A stretch of DNA of 64,000 nt from Lomentospora prolificans (GCA_029532625.1 JARFXM010000001.1:248001-312000); one strand, 5' to 3'; positions 23,823-34,655 are shown, counted from the first letter of the stretch. Numbers and translations are program-made. Notes: generated by a model from the sequence alone, not told the origin.

Positions 23823-25310
23823 TTAGACTTTGGCTCTGCCCAAGCACTTGGCGAGCATTTGGTTCCAAGGAATGTGTATAGGTTTTCTCTGAGCAGTTCG
23901 GGGTTCCGTAGGTGCCACAGGATCGACAGAATCCAGTTCTTGGTGTGTGTTTTGAGCGATGACTTCGATCTCACCAATCTTCCATCCTCGCAGGACAAGG
24001 AGCGACAGCGCCGCCACGACAAACATGAAGCCCGTGAACAATTGGGCGCCAATGTACTTCCCCGTACCAGCGACGATCTCAAGAGCAATGGGCTCACTAA
24101 ACGTGCACGGCAGGGCAATGACGAGCCACATCAGGTTAAGCGCGGCCGGAACATCAGCTAAGCCAACGACTTCCGCCGTGACAGGGGCTACAGCTGCCCA
24201 GAATGTGCCTCCGACGGCCCCTCCGAGGATGGTGAAGAGGATCAAGACGCCCAGACTCTTAGCAGGGACCCAGATGGCGAAGACGAAGACGGCAGTGACG
24301 AAGGCCATCAAGCAGGCCATGTTCATGCGGCCCGTCCTGTCGCTGAAGTAGCCGACAAAGGGCCGGCCCATGCCCTGGCCCAAGTTGAAGATGGCGCTTG
24401 CGAGCGAGGCCTGGGAGGAGTTGAGGCCGATGCTGTTGGCGTAGTTTGCCAAACTGAAGATGAGCACGACATAGCCGAGCATACTGAACCATCCGAATGA
24501 GAGGAGAATGATGTACTCGACCCGCCTGAAAAGGGCTGTATCGAAAGGAGCCTGGCGAGAGCCGATGATCTTGTTGCGATCTTTGAGCAAGAGGGTACAG
24601 ATGGTGTTAACGACAAAGACGATGATGCCCAGAATTCTGTAGGCCCACTGAACGCCTAGGTTCTGGATCATTGCGCCGCTGGCAAGTGAGTAGACGAGGC
24701 CACCCATTCCCGACCCCGCTGCAGAGATGCCATTAGCCAAGGATCTGCGTTTCGTAAACCACTGCGGCACAATTCCGACGCTGGGAACGAAGAGGAAGCC
24801 CATCCCGATACCGAAGAGCACACCCTGGGTAAGGAATAGGTGCCATATTTTCGAGGCCAAACTAGCACAAATCAGACTTGCAGTTTCGAGGACGACACCA
24901 ATGAAAAGGGTGGGCCTCGTGCCAAGTTCACGGACGGTGATGGTGGCGATAGGTGAGATGAGAAGCGCGCAGGCAATACTAAGAGAGCCGATGAAGGCAA
25001 ACTCCAGCGAAGTCGCGCCCGCGTAGGTGTCGGTGCGGAGATAATGAGCGAGGAAGACGCCATAACTCGAATTGAGGCCCCAGGTGTGCGCGTTGATCAG
25101 GGCTGCGCAAGTGGCGCAAACCCAGCCGTATCCGCCGTCGGGAGGCTCCGGGGAGTCGGCCTTGCTGGGAAGGGAGTTGTCCGGTCTCACCAAGGGCACA
25201 TCTTTGACGGCCTTTTTATCGCTTGTTCCGATTGTATTTGCATTGTCAGTTGTAGAACATGGTTGGCCTACGACAACGGCGGCGCCTCTATCCTTGAACC
25301 AGCGAAGCAT
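23823..25310 (-). CDS. MFS monocarboxylate-type (MCT) transporter
   Basis: Single exon, 495 aa. The N-terminal cytosolic tail of about 70 residues ends in PEPPDGGYGWVCATCAALINAHTWG, the D-G-G-Y-G-W signature of fungal MCT-like porters (SLC16 type). Twelve helices follow, with a conserved FLFVPSVGIVPQWFTKRRSLANGI loop and GYFSDRTGRMN between helices 8 and 9. It probably sits in the plasma membrane and moves a monocarboxylate or small organic metabolite; fungal members include riboflavin-type and metabolite exporters, so the substrate is open. The frame extends 34 codons upstream through an AAAAT-repeat leader; the ATG at 25310 (AAGATGC) is the better start. It is head-to-head with the DUF1772 gene (760 bp apart). 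Confidence 0.9.
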   Translation of the reverse strand: MLRWFKDRGAAVVVGQPCSTTDNANTIGTSDKKAVKDVPLVRPDNSLPSKADSPEPPDGGYGWVCATCAALINAHTWGLNSSYGVFLAHYLRTDTYAGATSLEFAFIGSLSIACALLISPIATITVRELGTRPTLFIGVVLETASLICASLASKIWHLFLTQGVLFGIGMGFLFVPSVGIVPQWFTKRRSLANGISAAGSGMGGLVYSLASGAMIQNLGVQWAYRILGIIVFVVNTICTLLLKDRNKIIGSRQAPFDTALFRRVEYIILLSFGWFSMLGYVVLIFSLANYANSIGLNSSQASLASAIFNLGQGMGRPFVGYFSDRTGRMNMACLMAFVTAVFVFAIWVPAKSLGVLILFTILGGAVGGTFWAAVAPVTAEVVGLADVPAALNLMWLVIALPCTFSEPIALEIVAGTGKYIGAQLFTGFMFVVAALSLLVLRGWKIGEIEVIAQNTHQELDSVDPVAPTEPRTAQRKPIHIPWNQMLAKCLGRAKV

Positions 25311-26072
25311 CTTAGCGCGGGTTTCGTGGACGTCGGGGCGAGGCGAGTGGAAAAAAATAAATAAAAATAAAAGGAAAAATAAAAATAAAAATAAAAACTG
25401 AAATAAATTCAATCAAAGTGGGAGATCCGGGGTAGCGTTCAGTAATCACAATCGCCCCTCATTGGGCCGGAAAGGGTGCCGACAACCGATATGTCCGCTA
25501 ACTTTTTCTATCTATTAACGATGAGTCAAAAGTCGCCGCGAAGGCCTTTAAAAGCACACTTTGAAGGACCCGCATATTTCTGTCCGGCTTTCCAAAAGAC
25601 CGATCGGGGATAAAGGTGAGGTTGAGCGGGTCGACGGGACGGAGAGGACAAGGAGAATTCAAGAGTGGAGAGCAACGATCCGAAAACTACTTGTATCAAT
25701 TGACGGCTTTAAGCCGAGTAAAGAATGAATGCTGGAAATGTCCGCCGGCGATGATCTTGTTATATCCGGGATATGCGCGCTATCGCACAATTGCGGACAG
25801 GAACCGCCAAGGATCGAAGGATCCTGGACAAGTGGAGAATTCCTCCGCCGCCTATCCGCCACCCGCTGGTCATCACGTGCACGGCATTATAGTCAATCCG
25901 AAGACTCCGTTCCCATCACGCCACTCATGATCGTGCGCGGAATATAGTGGTTGACATCGCCGGGAAATTCAACTGACGCTAGTACTACTCCGAGTTCTAG
26001 CTAACTCTTCACTTTTTGTTTGACTTTTGCGCAAAACACCCACTAAATCACCGAGTGCTGGAACCAGTCATC
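25311..26072. promoter_or_regulatory. Divergent promoter region between MCT and DUF1772 genes
   Basis: A 760-bp head-to-head intergenic region. An A-rich AAAAT-type simple repeat at about 25349-25398 lies in the presumed leader of the MCT gene. The small frames inside are unsupported. The arrangement allows shared regulation but does not prove it. Confidence 0.45.
25349..25398. repeat. AAAAT-type simple repeat
   Basis: About 50 bp of AAAAT/AAATA units with one GG interruption, just upstream of the MCT start codon. It creates a spurious Leu/Phe-rich N-terminal extension on the minus strand. Confidence 0.85.
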
Positions 26073-26582
26073 ATGGCGTCCAGGCAAATCTTTGATCCAA
26101 TCGTAGCCCTACGGGCCGCGCCACTGGTCTCCGCAACTTGTACCCTTCTCTACGCTTGGGACCAGCACCTCTTCCTCAGCATCCTGAACCAGCAGAAAAC
26201 CCGCCAGCACTCCAAGTCCATCATCGGACCGTACTGGGCGGCCCTTTTCCCCAAGGGTCTCCCGATGGTCCTCGGTTTCATCGCCGTCACGTCTTCCACC
26301 GCCTTCGCCAATATCTACAAACACGGCCAGGCTCTCAAGGCTCGACAATCGTACGGGTGGTACGTCGCCGGAGCGATCCTGTCGTTGAGCCACCTCGTCT
26401 TTGTACCTTTCGTCGCTCCCAAGATTCAGAAGATTGTTGCGCCCAAGGAGAATGAGAAGGATGTCGACCCCAACGATCAGCTAGACCAGTGGCTCTCGGT
26501 CCATGCTTTCCGCTCTTTGACTGTGGATTTGGCCGCCTGGGTTGCCGTTAGCGTCGCTGTGCTCAAGTCGCTTCAGGCCTAA
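26073..26582 (+). CDS. DUF1772 integral membrane protein, anthrone-oxygenase-like
   Basis: Single exon, 169 aa. Four hydrophobic segments are visible: APLVSATCTLLYAW, GLPMVLGFIAVTSSTAFANI, GWYVAGAILSLSHLVFVPFVAP and LTVDLAAWVAVSVAVLKSL. This is the layout of DUF1772 proteins, a family that includes cofactor-free anthrone oxygenases of fungal polyketide clusters. After segment 3 comes a charged stretch (KENEKDVDPNDQLDQWLSVHAFRS) matching the family's Asn/Trp/His region. The ATG at 26073 has a good context (ATCATGG). Most family members have no assigned function, so a quinone-type oxidation role is only suggested by family; the nearby tyrosinase makes a phenolic substrate conceivable. Confidence 0.8.
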   Translation: MASRQIFDPIVALRAAPLVSATCTLLYAWDQHLFLSILNQQKTRQHSKSIIGPYWAALFPKGLPMVLGFIAVTSSTAFANIYKHGQALKARQSYGWYVAGAILSLSHLVFVPFVAPKIQKIVAPKENEKDVDPNDQLDQWLSVHAFRSLTVDLAAWVAVSVAVLKSLQA

Positions 26583-27743
26583 ACAACCGCCTGCGATTGT
26601 ATATACTTCTTCGGCACTCGCCTGCCATATGTTTATAGTCTAGACAAGTCTAGATCTCTTATTACTGGAGTGGCTACCCTGGGATAAGCCCACCTAGCAT
26701 ATCACTTTTCAATAAGACGCACATGAAAATCTTCCAAAGTTCTAGAAATTGATATAATGCCACCAGTATAGGGAGGCAATGGAAGATATAACACTTATAA
26801 CCTCGGTTCACAACATTGGAGTATACGGTTCCAGAAACGTACCCAACATGTCACTCAAATCGCTCTCCGTCCGTGTTACATCAATTATACAACACAACAA
26901 ACGAATGAACATGCGGGACCTGGCCTCGTGAAGGTTAAACTCGGGCGATATCCTCTAACCATACCACCACTGGCATAGCTTCTGTATTACGGAGTTGCAC
27001 AGCGCCTAATAGCAGTAATATTATTTTTCCCGGTTGTCGAGTTCTAATACAGTTTAAAGGTCGGCATCGTTCCAGCACGGGTTAAAATGGAAATATTGCA
27101 TTCCATTCAAAATGCAAGTAAGCAGCGGCTCATCCTAATACCGGCTGTCAGCATTGCTGAATACGTGGAGGGTCATGTTCTATCCCACCGCTTCTGGCGT
27201 TACACAATGGAATCATCCCATATAGATGATGATAACGTCGTACTGCCGCAGACAATATCGCAGTTGTCCCGCATGCAATTATGGAGTGATTTCCGCGGTC
27301 CCTGCCCGCGCTTAACAACGGTCAATGGCAGTTATATAAACCATATATTAATTAGTATGATGTCCATATAGTAAGCCTATCCAGCTATCGGCTTCCGGTT
27401 TGCAGTACGCGTACTCTTTCTGACATATCCCGTGTCTACGCGCTATATTCTAGCTCCCGGTCCCATACCGGAGCCGCACCGTGCCTTAGACTTCAATAAA
27501 CGTATGAAGCATGAGCGGACGTGCCATATTACTGCGTGATATTGCTACAACATTTTATATTATATGCTACCTCAAATTCTTCCCTGCCATATTACAGTGA
27601 GCGCAGGATAGGACGAGGATCACCATAGTCAAGACTGACGGCCCTGACCAGTATATAAGGACAGGGCAAGCCAGGCACTGGACGGCCGCCGCTTACACGG
27701 CCATGCTTGAGGGTGGACATTTTTTACTCGCCACTGAACCATT
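26583..27743. other. Intergenic, tyrosinase promoter
   Basis: No gene is seen; a 94-codon frame at 27087-27371 lacks motifs. The 3' portion holds the tyrosinase TATA box listed separately. Confidence 0.45.
27652..27659 (+). promoter_or_regulatory. TATA box of the tyrosinase gene
   Basis: TATATAAG, 85 bp before the tyrosinase start codon. It is a near-consensus TATA element at a plausible distance. Confidence 0.6.
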
Positions 27744-29385
27744 ATGACTCTCAAGAGTGCTTTTCTAGCCCTCATCGCGACACTTCTGCTCGCGAGGAGC
27801 GGGGCATCTAATCCTTGGAGGTAAACTATCCAATACCGTGATACAAACCTTACAGTACTAATAATGACAATCTTCACTCAAGGCGTGAGACAAATGTTTA
27901 TCCCGTCGATATCGTCGACGAGCTTCAAGATGAGGGCTTGGAAAGGTTAGCCTCGTATCTGGCTAAGAACCCACCACAGTCCAACTGCACACTTGAGACT
28001 GCAGCAAAACGCATGGAATGGCATGTAATAATTACTCCTGGAATTCAGATAAACTAGAAAACATGATCCTAATATTCCTACTTATAGGGCTGACCTCACC
28101 GTAGCCGAGAGGGAAGAATATACCGCAGCTGTCCTCTGTCTACAGTCACTCCCCTCGCGAGCCCCCGAGGGTGCCGCGCCGGGAGCGATCAGTCGATACG
28201 ACGACTTTGTCGCAATCCACATACTCTTCATAGATACACTCCATACTCCGGTAAATTCAAGACTCTGCCCATCTCGGGTTTTCTCTCGCTCACTCGAATC
28301 TCCAAAAGGCGCACATCCTCCCCGCGCACCGGCTTTACACGTATCTATATGAGCAGGCGTTGAGGGAGGAATGCGGGTACACGGGATACCAGCCGGTAAG
28401 ATTTATAATTTTGGCCTCGCGTCGGGCTGTTGTGCTAAGTCCAGTATTAGTATTGGAATTGGGGCCGATATGCAGATGATCCCGCGAGCTCGCCCTTGTT
28501 CGATGGCACCATGGCAAGTCTCGGTGGTAATGGCGAGCCAGTCGATTACCCGGGTGCTACGTTCCCTTACCCACCGCCGTGGGACCACATGCCCGCGGGT
28601 GGAGGGGGAGGATGTGTGACGGATGGACCGTTCAAGGAGTAGGAAAATGAACCAGTTTCTCCCATGCGGACCAAGCCACTAATAACGAATATTGTTAGTA
28701 TGACTGTGACCCTCGGCCCAGTCGCCCCAGTGCCTCTCAATATCTCCGCGAACCCACAGCCAAATGGGCTTGGCTACAACCCTCGTTGTCTCCGCCGCGA
28801 CCTTAATAAGTTTGCTTCTGCGGTGACGACACATCAGCACACGTTTGACCTCATTGTCGAATCTGAAACTGCGGATGCATTTCACGACAGGATGATGGGC
28901 ATGACACTCCAAGACTGGGGAGTGCATGTCGGGGGACACTACACTATTAACGGTGACCCAGGCGGTGTAAGTCCACCTCTCATCTCGTACAACCCATCTC
29001 AATTCCATTGATAACAGTTGTCTAACAAAGGTCCGCGGAAACACAGGATCCCTATGTCTCACCCGGAGATCCTGCATTCTACTTTCATCACGGCATGATT
29101 GACCGAGTCTGGTGGATTTGGCAGCTGCAGGATCCTGAAAACAGGATGACACTCGTGCCGGGCCAGGATCCCAAGGCCGCCGCTCCTCTGGACTGGGCTG
29201 GGACGCTGTTTGACCACTACGTATCGGAGTATCCGTTCAATCCCGGTGAGGCTGGCTTTGAATACGAGGAGTATTTGGATGCGGATGCAGTGGACTTTGG
29301 CTGGCTCGCCGGTCCTTGGACGCTGAGGGAGCTGGCTGACACTGTTGGCACGACCGGGGGCGAGTTTTGCTACATTTACGTCTAA
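27744..29385 (+). CDS. Secreted tyrosinase (type-3 copper oxidase)
   Basis: Seven exons: 27744-27820, 27883-28020, 28088-28250, 28309-28395, 28451-28638, 28699-28966 and 29047-29385, giving 419 aa; all phases agree. It has a signal peptide (MTLKSAFLALIATLLLARSGA). The CuA histidines are His116 (DDFVAIH), His124 and His133 (LPAHR), with the 8/9 spacing of the family; the usual Trp before the third His is Ala here. YWNWGRYADDP and DGPF..MTVTLGP follow. CuB is His294/His298 (HVGGH) plus FYFHH at 318-322, then GMIDRVWWIWQ. It should oxidise phenols or o-diphenols to quinones outside the cell. No long C-terminal blocking domain is present. Intron 2 (28021-28087) must be GC-AG (GCATGT donor) to keep frame and give EWADL. 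It may work with the neighbouring DUF1772 protein (inference). Confidence 0.87.
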
Positions 29386-29683
29386 GAGGCTTGACTTTTT
29401 ATTTGTCGAGGGTGCCCGAGTCTCACCCGGAAGCGGGGTCTTTTTCCCTTCACGGGCTTCGGTGTGACGGCTGGACAAAAGTGATGCGTCTTCCAATGTC
29501 TTACCGAACTCTTTCGTGTCTCGTGTGATTGTACGCTGTACAAACATCTGCAGTCATCGCACCCATTTCTCCTCCCCCCAAAAATGCCGGGTTTCCGAGC
29601 GTACAGCTGGCGTTGCACGGGGTGGGTTAGGCTTGTATGCCGAGCCGTGAATGTCAGTTAAAGATTCGCGTTGATCTTACGTG

Positions 29684-29720
<37 letters not shown>

Positions 29721-29950
29721 CATGCCTACAGAACTGATAAGAAAAATGAAGCTTTTTTGCACGTTTCGATTCGTCAGAAAGTAAAAGAAGGGAGGATGAG
29801 CCGAGACAAAAAAAAAGACAAAAGGAAAAAAACTTTTGACGTCTTCCCCACCTTTCGAATCCCTCGATGCTTCCAGTTCTGTGTCCTCAAACATTTGGGT
29901 GCAAATTCTTCCAAAACAAAGTGCTTCCGCCATCCACATCGTGACAGAAA
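29386..29950. other. Intergenic with T31 run
   Basis: 3' region of the tyrosinase gene and promoter of the methyltransferase gene. It contains a homopolymer of 31 Ts (29690-29720). No gene is supported. Confidence 0.5.
29690..29720. repeat. T31 homopolymer
   Basis: Thirty-one consecutive Ts between the tyrosinase and methyltransferase genes. It could be the poly(A) end of an old retroposed copy on the minus strand, but no such sequence is recognisable next to it. Confidence 0.9.
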
Positions 29951-30856
29951 ATGGCGCCGGCGGCGTTTGGAGACATGGGATACTGGGATGAGCGATACGA
30001 GAAGCGAAAAGACTTCTTCGATTGGCTCCTCCCAGCCTCAGCCATGGAAAAAGCAATCAAAGCAGCCGTCAACGCGGCTCCTCGGAAAGACGCCAAGATA
30101 CTTCACATCGGCTGCGGGACGTCCACGCTATCGTTCGAGCTCCGCAAACTCGTCCAGCACCCCGGTCAAGTCCATAACACTGACTTTTCCGGCCCGGCAA
30201 TCAATCTAAGCAAAGACCGCGAACGGGAAATCTTTGGCAACGACGGCGCGGAAGCGATGAACTGGAGCGTCGTCAACCTCCTCTCGTCCGAACAAATATG
30301 GAAACTACGAGAAGAGGGAGAAGCATCCGCGCGTGGACCGTTCGATGTCATCGTAGACAAGTCGACGAGTGACTCGATCTGTTGCGCAGACGACGTCGTC
30401 GTGCATCTGCCCTATCACATCGGTAGTCAGCGCGGCGTGGGTCTATCCGAGACTCCCGTGACCACTCGCAGCGTCCTACCGTTTAACCTCCTCGCAGTGC
30501 ATCTGGCGTACCTCGTCCGGCCAGGCGGCCGTTGGGTCGCATTGAGCTTCTCAAAGGATCGCTTTAGCGGCTTCAAGCGGGGCGTAAGCTCCCAGAACTG
30601 CTCGAGTGCGGGTGCTCTTGAAGATACGACGACGAGCTCCTCGCAGAAGTCGGCAGCGCCAATGTTGCCGTCATCATTGACAGGAGTTGACAGCTACTAC
30701 CTTGACGATCCCGGAGAATTGTGGGAGATCGTGGCCTCGGAAGAGATTTTAGTCCGGGAAGACGTGGATGGCAAGAACCCCGGCCATGTAATTCACCGCC
30801 CTGCCATTTATCACCACATCGTTGTGCTTGTGCGGACGGACACGAGGCTTGGATGA
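29951..30856 (+). CDS. SAM-dependent methyltransferase, METTL13/EEF1AKMT-like
   Basis: Single exon, 301 aa. The N-terminal GYWDERYEKRKDFFDWLLP and SAM-binding motif I ILHIGCGTSTLSFEL (residues 50-64) match the METTL13/EEF1AKMT4 group, as does the motif IV-like region FDVIVDKSTSDSICC (VDKGT-type in relatives). LVRPGGRWVALSFS is the late core strand. A serine-rich insertion (about residues 215-240) and a C-terminal VIHRPAIYHHIVVLVRT strand complete the fold. Relatives methylate lysines of elongation factor 1A, so this may be a housekeeping cytosolic protein methyltransferase and not a member of a metabolite pathway with the upstream tyrosinase. ATG context AAAATGG is good. Confidence 0.82.
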   Translation: MAPAAFGDMGYWDERYEKRKDFFDWLLPASAMEKAIKAAVNAAPRKDAKILHIGCGTSTLSFELRKLVQHPGQVHNTDFSGPAINLSKDREREIFGNDGAEAMNWSVVNLLSSEQIWKLREEGEASARGPFDVIVDKSTSDSICCADDVVVHLPYHIGSQRGVGLSETPVTTRSVLPFNLLAVHLAYLVRPGGRWVALSFSKDRFSGFKRGVSSQNCSSAGALEDTTTSSSQKSAAPMLPSSLTGVDSYYLDDPGELWEIVASEEILVREDVDGKNPGHVIHRPAIYHHIVVLVRTDTRLG

Positions 30857-31696
30857 GAGTAGGCCAATGGCTGACCTCAGCACTCATTCCCCCCGGCCTG
30901 CATAATACTCTCGAAGCCAAGATGACCTGGATGGGACACTTCGCAGGTTTGTCCGCGGAGTGGATTTTGCGCTTTTACGAGGTCTTTGAAAGACAAGGGC
31001 GAAACCCCGCAGCTGAAAAAAGCGCCCAATTCTGATGAAGAACCAAAAGAAGAAACAAGAGTTGCGCGGGGCAGCCAATATTAAGCATGCAAACATACGG
31101 AAAAGGCCCCATTGCTACCCTAGGCACGAGAGGATGTCGATCACTTGGGCTGAATACGAGATGGCCCCTGCGTCTTTGGAAGGGGGGAAATAAGCGGGTG
31201 ATGGAACCTCCAATTGACGGGTACCTGGTCTGGTATGATTTGTCTGTGCCTGGCCATGGCCATATCCCGTTCCATCTCTGCAGAAGCTGGCGCTGGCGCT
31301 CTGGATACCCAGACTGAACTACTCATAATAGCATGACGGCAGATGTAAGATCGGTGCATTATTTGGCCTGGGTAAACCAATCACCCTGGCTGTGTCTTGG
31401 CAGGGCTACAACATCGCACATTAGCTTCCAGTGAGGTGGTCTTGCTGGCCAATCGGTACGGTTGCCTGCCCTCCCATGTCAGATGAAGAACGGGAACGAA
31501 TGCAACTTTCTACTCAGAGTTTATTCAGAAGGAAGCTGTTTCTTCTTTTTAATATATAATGACCGCGGGAGATCGCTTCGCTTCCCGCTATTTTCTACGA
31601 GACTTTTTTTTTTCTTTGGTATCCGACGGCTGTCCCTCATCTGTTGGCACGTAGAAATTCTCCCTCTGTACTTCAGATAATAGGCAGCTTTTCAAG
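30857..31696. other. Intergenic, no gene seen
   Basis: No supported coding frame or RNA. It holds the 3' end of the methyltransferase gene and a T/C-rich promoter for the secreted protein gene. Confidence 0.45.
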
Positions 31697-32911
31697 ATGA
31701 ACTCTCGCACTTCGCAGGCTTCCCTTTGGGTAGGCCTCCTTCAAGCGCTCGCCTTTGGAACCCCCGCCCGCGCCACTGGTAAGTCACATCGCGACTCCCA
31801 TGCGTGTCCAAGCTCGTAAAATTGACTCCTTCAAAACAAAAATCTAGGCTGCGACCAGTCTGATCCCGAGTGCTGCTACGAGGCCTGGTCTTCCTGGTCC
31901 TCGTCCAAGATCGACTACGAGACCGGCTCCCCAAGCCTCTACTCCACCGCAGAGGTGGTCGAGTCCGTCCCCATCGCGAACCCCTCGCTTACCACTCTAT
32001 GTGACGGGTTCCCCAGACTTCTTGGACCCGAGTTCGAGTACCACACCACGGTCACCACCTACGACGAGCCTTCGACCACCTGGGTCACCAGTTCGTACAT
32101 CACTCCTCCTCCCGAGTGCACCATTGCCGAAGCCGACTGCACTCCCTTCATCCTCGACTATGAGTCCTCGTCGGCCGAGTACCAGACCAACGCCTCGGCG
32201 CCATGGCCTAGCGTCCACCCGCCCTGCACCACCTACTCTTCGTGCCCGGGAGAGGGTGAAGGAATGTGCAAGATGATTGTCAACGTCGACACCGTCTACT
32301 ACTGGCCCGTCACCGCCACCGGAGACCTCTGCGGCGACCGCACCACGGTTACCAACCCGGAACCCACGCGCACCACCGAGATCAGCGGCACCGTCTTCAC
32401 CTCGCCCAGCGTCTATGTCGTCGTCGACCAGCTCTCGCCCGCCAGCTACGCCGGCAGGTACAAGGCCAAGGACTGCGGCCACGACCTCACCAACAGGGTC
32501 ATCGCCATGCACCCCACCGACGTCAGCACCCACTTCGGGCCCCTCAAGAGGACGGACCAGGTCTGGCGTCAGCTCAACCTCGCCGACCTGAACACACCCG
32601 TCCCTGCCACCGCTTACTTCGGTATCGAGACCCTTCCCGACTGCACCGCCAGCCCCGAGGCCTGCACGGCCACCATGACCGACGACGGCGCCTACTATTA
32701 CCTTTCCGCGCCTACGCAGCAGCTCCGCGACCTTGATCCTACTGAGCTCGCTTTCTGCGATCTTCATCCCAGCCAGCGCACCGCTCTTGGCGCTGTTTGG
32801 ATCCCGCTTGAACCCACTTCGGATGACTGGCCTGGTAATGGCCCAGATCCTACCTTGGTGCCCGAGTCTGTCTCCGAAGAGCCTATTGAGACTGATGCTC
32901 CCCTGCCTTAA
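31697..32911 (+). CDS. Secreted hypothetical protein, Thr/Ser/Pro-rich
   Basis: Two exons, 31697-31778 and 31848-32911 (69-nt intron, phase 1), give 381 aa. A signal peptide is clear (LWVGLLQALAFGTPARA). The mature chain starts CDQSDPECC and holds many cysteines, suggesting disulfides outside the cell. It is rich in Thr, Ser and aromatic residues (TTVTTYDEPSTTWVTSSYITPPPEC; TRTTEISGTVFTSPS). The tail is acidic and Pro-rich (SVSEEPIETDAPLP) with no transmembrane or GPI segment. I do not recognise a family; it resembles fungal cell-wall or secreted proteins of unknown role. Codon use is GC-rich and strongly third-position biased, which supports a real expressed gene. Confidence 0.82.
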
Positions 32912-33130
32912 GTGAAGTTTCTTGCTTATGATTCATTCACATCACAACGAATATTGCCATGCAATATAATGGACCTTTTATGAGATACGGATAGTACAGA
33001 AAGGAAAAAAATAAAATGGTATCGGATATATTAATATGTGATGTATGCGCCTTTTGACGTGCTAATATGGTTATCAATTACTCCTTCATCTGGACATCCA
33101 ACGCAAGTAATACCTCGAAAGACCCGCCCT

Positions 33131-34247
33131 CTATAACAAAAGCTGGACCCTAGTAAACACGTTAGCCATAGATGTCGCAAGTCGAAAGATGTATCCGCAT
33201 ACCAGTCCCCATGCCACCAAACTTTTCCATTAAGACTTTTGCAAACCGCTGCACTGCTCAGATTATCAGGCGACACATCGGCATGGCACCAGCCGTCGTG
33301 GCCGTATGCCTCAGTGCCTTCCCGGAAGAGCTTGGCCGCTAATGCCTTTGCAAATCCCTTTCCTCGATAGCCCTCCTACACGAGAGTTAGGAGAGTCAAA
33401 CCGCATCACCCAACGCCACTTACTTCGCAATGCAGGCTGGAAAGCGACCCATCAACTCCTGCTAAAGATTAGCCCATTGACGACATCGGCTGCAGATTCC
33501 AAGACGGACTCACCCAAAAATGCCCAAGCGACTGGCGTACCGTCCCCCAACTTGATGGTAAGGCCAGGTAACAAAATAAATGTCTGCCTAACGCTCGCAC
33601 GTCAGCTTCAAACAACCCACGCTCTTTCAAAGACGGTGGCCATCGTACAATTGTCTGGGAAGGTAGGTGCGAGAGATCGCGATGCCGCAGTCTTCCGGCG
33701 TTGTCGGCGCCCAGTGCATCCCGTCCTCCAGGTGCAACTCAGCTGTCGGGAGGTCCTCCGCTCTAAACAGCCACTTGTGGTACCCAAGATTCTCCGAGTT
33801 CGATTTGATCCGCGCTCCCTTTGTATCCAGGGCTTTCACCACAGCCGCATGCAATGTTCCAATCAGAATCGCACCCGGGTACGCCAGTTCTCCTTCAAAC
33901 GCCCTCCCAAGCTTCTTCGCCTCCTCGGCCACGGCCACAATCTGCTCGGCGCAAATCTCCCAATCCTCGGCGGTAACATCTTTGCTGTCCTCGAGCGTGG
34001 AGTAAATCCACATCTGCGTCTCCAGCCCGGCCGCCAGGTCTATGTAGGCGGCGGCAAAGTGCGCGTCCCGCGGTAGTCCAGCATGGGGGGGCGGCGTGTA
34101 GAGAATTCTAGAAGCAGGTGAGGACCCGCCTTTAAAGCGGGTGAACTGCAGCCGACGGAGCAGGGGCAAGGAGTACGGGAGATGTGCATTAAGAAGGTCG
34201 AGGAGACCCTCGGGAACTTGCGGGCTGGAAAGAACTGTGGGTGACAT
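33131..34247 (-). CDS. GNAT N-acetyltransferase-like protein
   Basis: Five exons, 34247-33649, 33593-33514, 33458-33424, 33375-33203 and 33149-33131, give 301 aa with all phases consistent. The C-terminal third is a GNAT fold: PVAWAFLGVDGSLSSLHCE, then the acetyl-CoA P-loop EEGYRGKGFAKALAAKL (R-G-x-G-x-A) and HADVSPDNLSSAAVCKSLNG. The N-terminal about 200 residues (YSLPLLRRLQF, ETQMWIYSTLED) match the companion domain of fungal GNAT proteins of this type. The last exon is only 19 nt and follows a 53-nt intron with a GCTAAC branch point, ending WVQLLL; without it the frame runs on into unlikely sequence. The ATG at 34247 (CAACATGTC) is preferred to one at 34283. Substrate unknown. Confidence 0.83.
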
Positions 34248-34655
34248 GTTGACGTGAGCTAGGAGCTCAGAGGTTTGTAGCATACCCTCGTTGGATATTT
34301 TGTCTCGCAAGTGGGGTTTGCGCGCCAAAGTTTTCTGTTTACCGTGAATAGACTTGCACAATTCTCCTCGAGGATTACATATATTTTTATACCCGTAATA
34401 AACCACCTGCTCGATTCGGTTGTTCGGTTCCGACATCGTGCTCTACAATCCGTCCACTGTATTCGGATATAATAATTCAAATATTCAAATTCCTTACGGA
34501 ATCTAATTCTAATGATCAAGCATACATGAACACCAAGTTTAACGCCATTTGGAGCCGATGCGACTTGGAAACCGGCGCAACTTATATCTCCGGACCATCA
34601 AACTACATCTCATATTCAAACTGAAGTGGGTTAACAAGCCCGGGTTTGTCGGTTA
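34248..34655. other. Intergenic, no gene seen
   Basis: Promoter side of the GNAT gene. It is AT-rich with small frames only. Confidence 0.45.

Noticed and set aside
25311..25412. Hydrophobic N-terminal extension of the MCT transporter
   Set aside because: It is encoded by an AAAAT simple repeat and is better explained as leader sequence.
31997..32767. 256-codon minus-strand frame
   Set aside because: It is the shadow of the GC-rich secreted protein gene on the + strand; Gly/Val/Arg-rich low-complexity translation.
34283..34436. Upstream starts of the GNAT frame
   Set aside because: The extension is not family-like; ATG 34247 has the better context.
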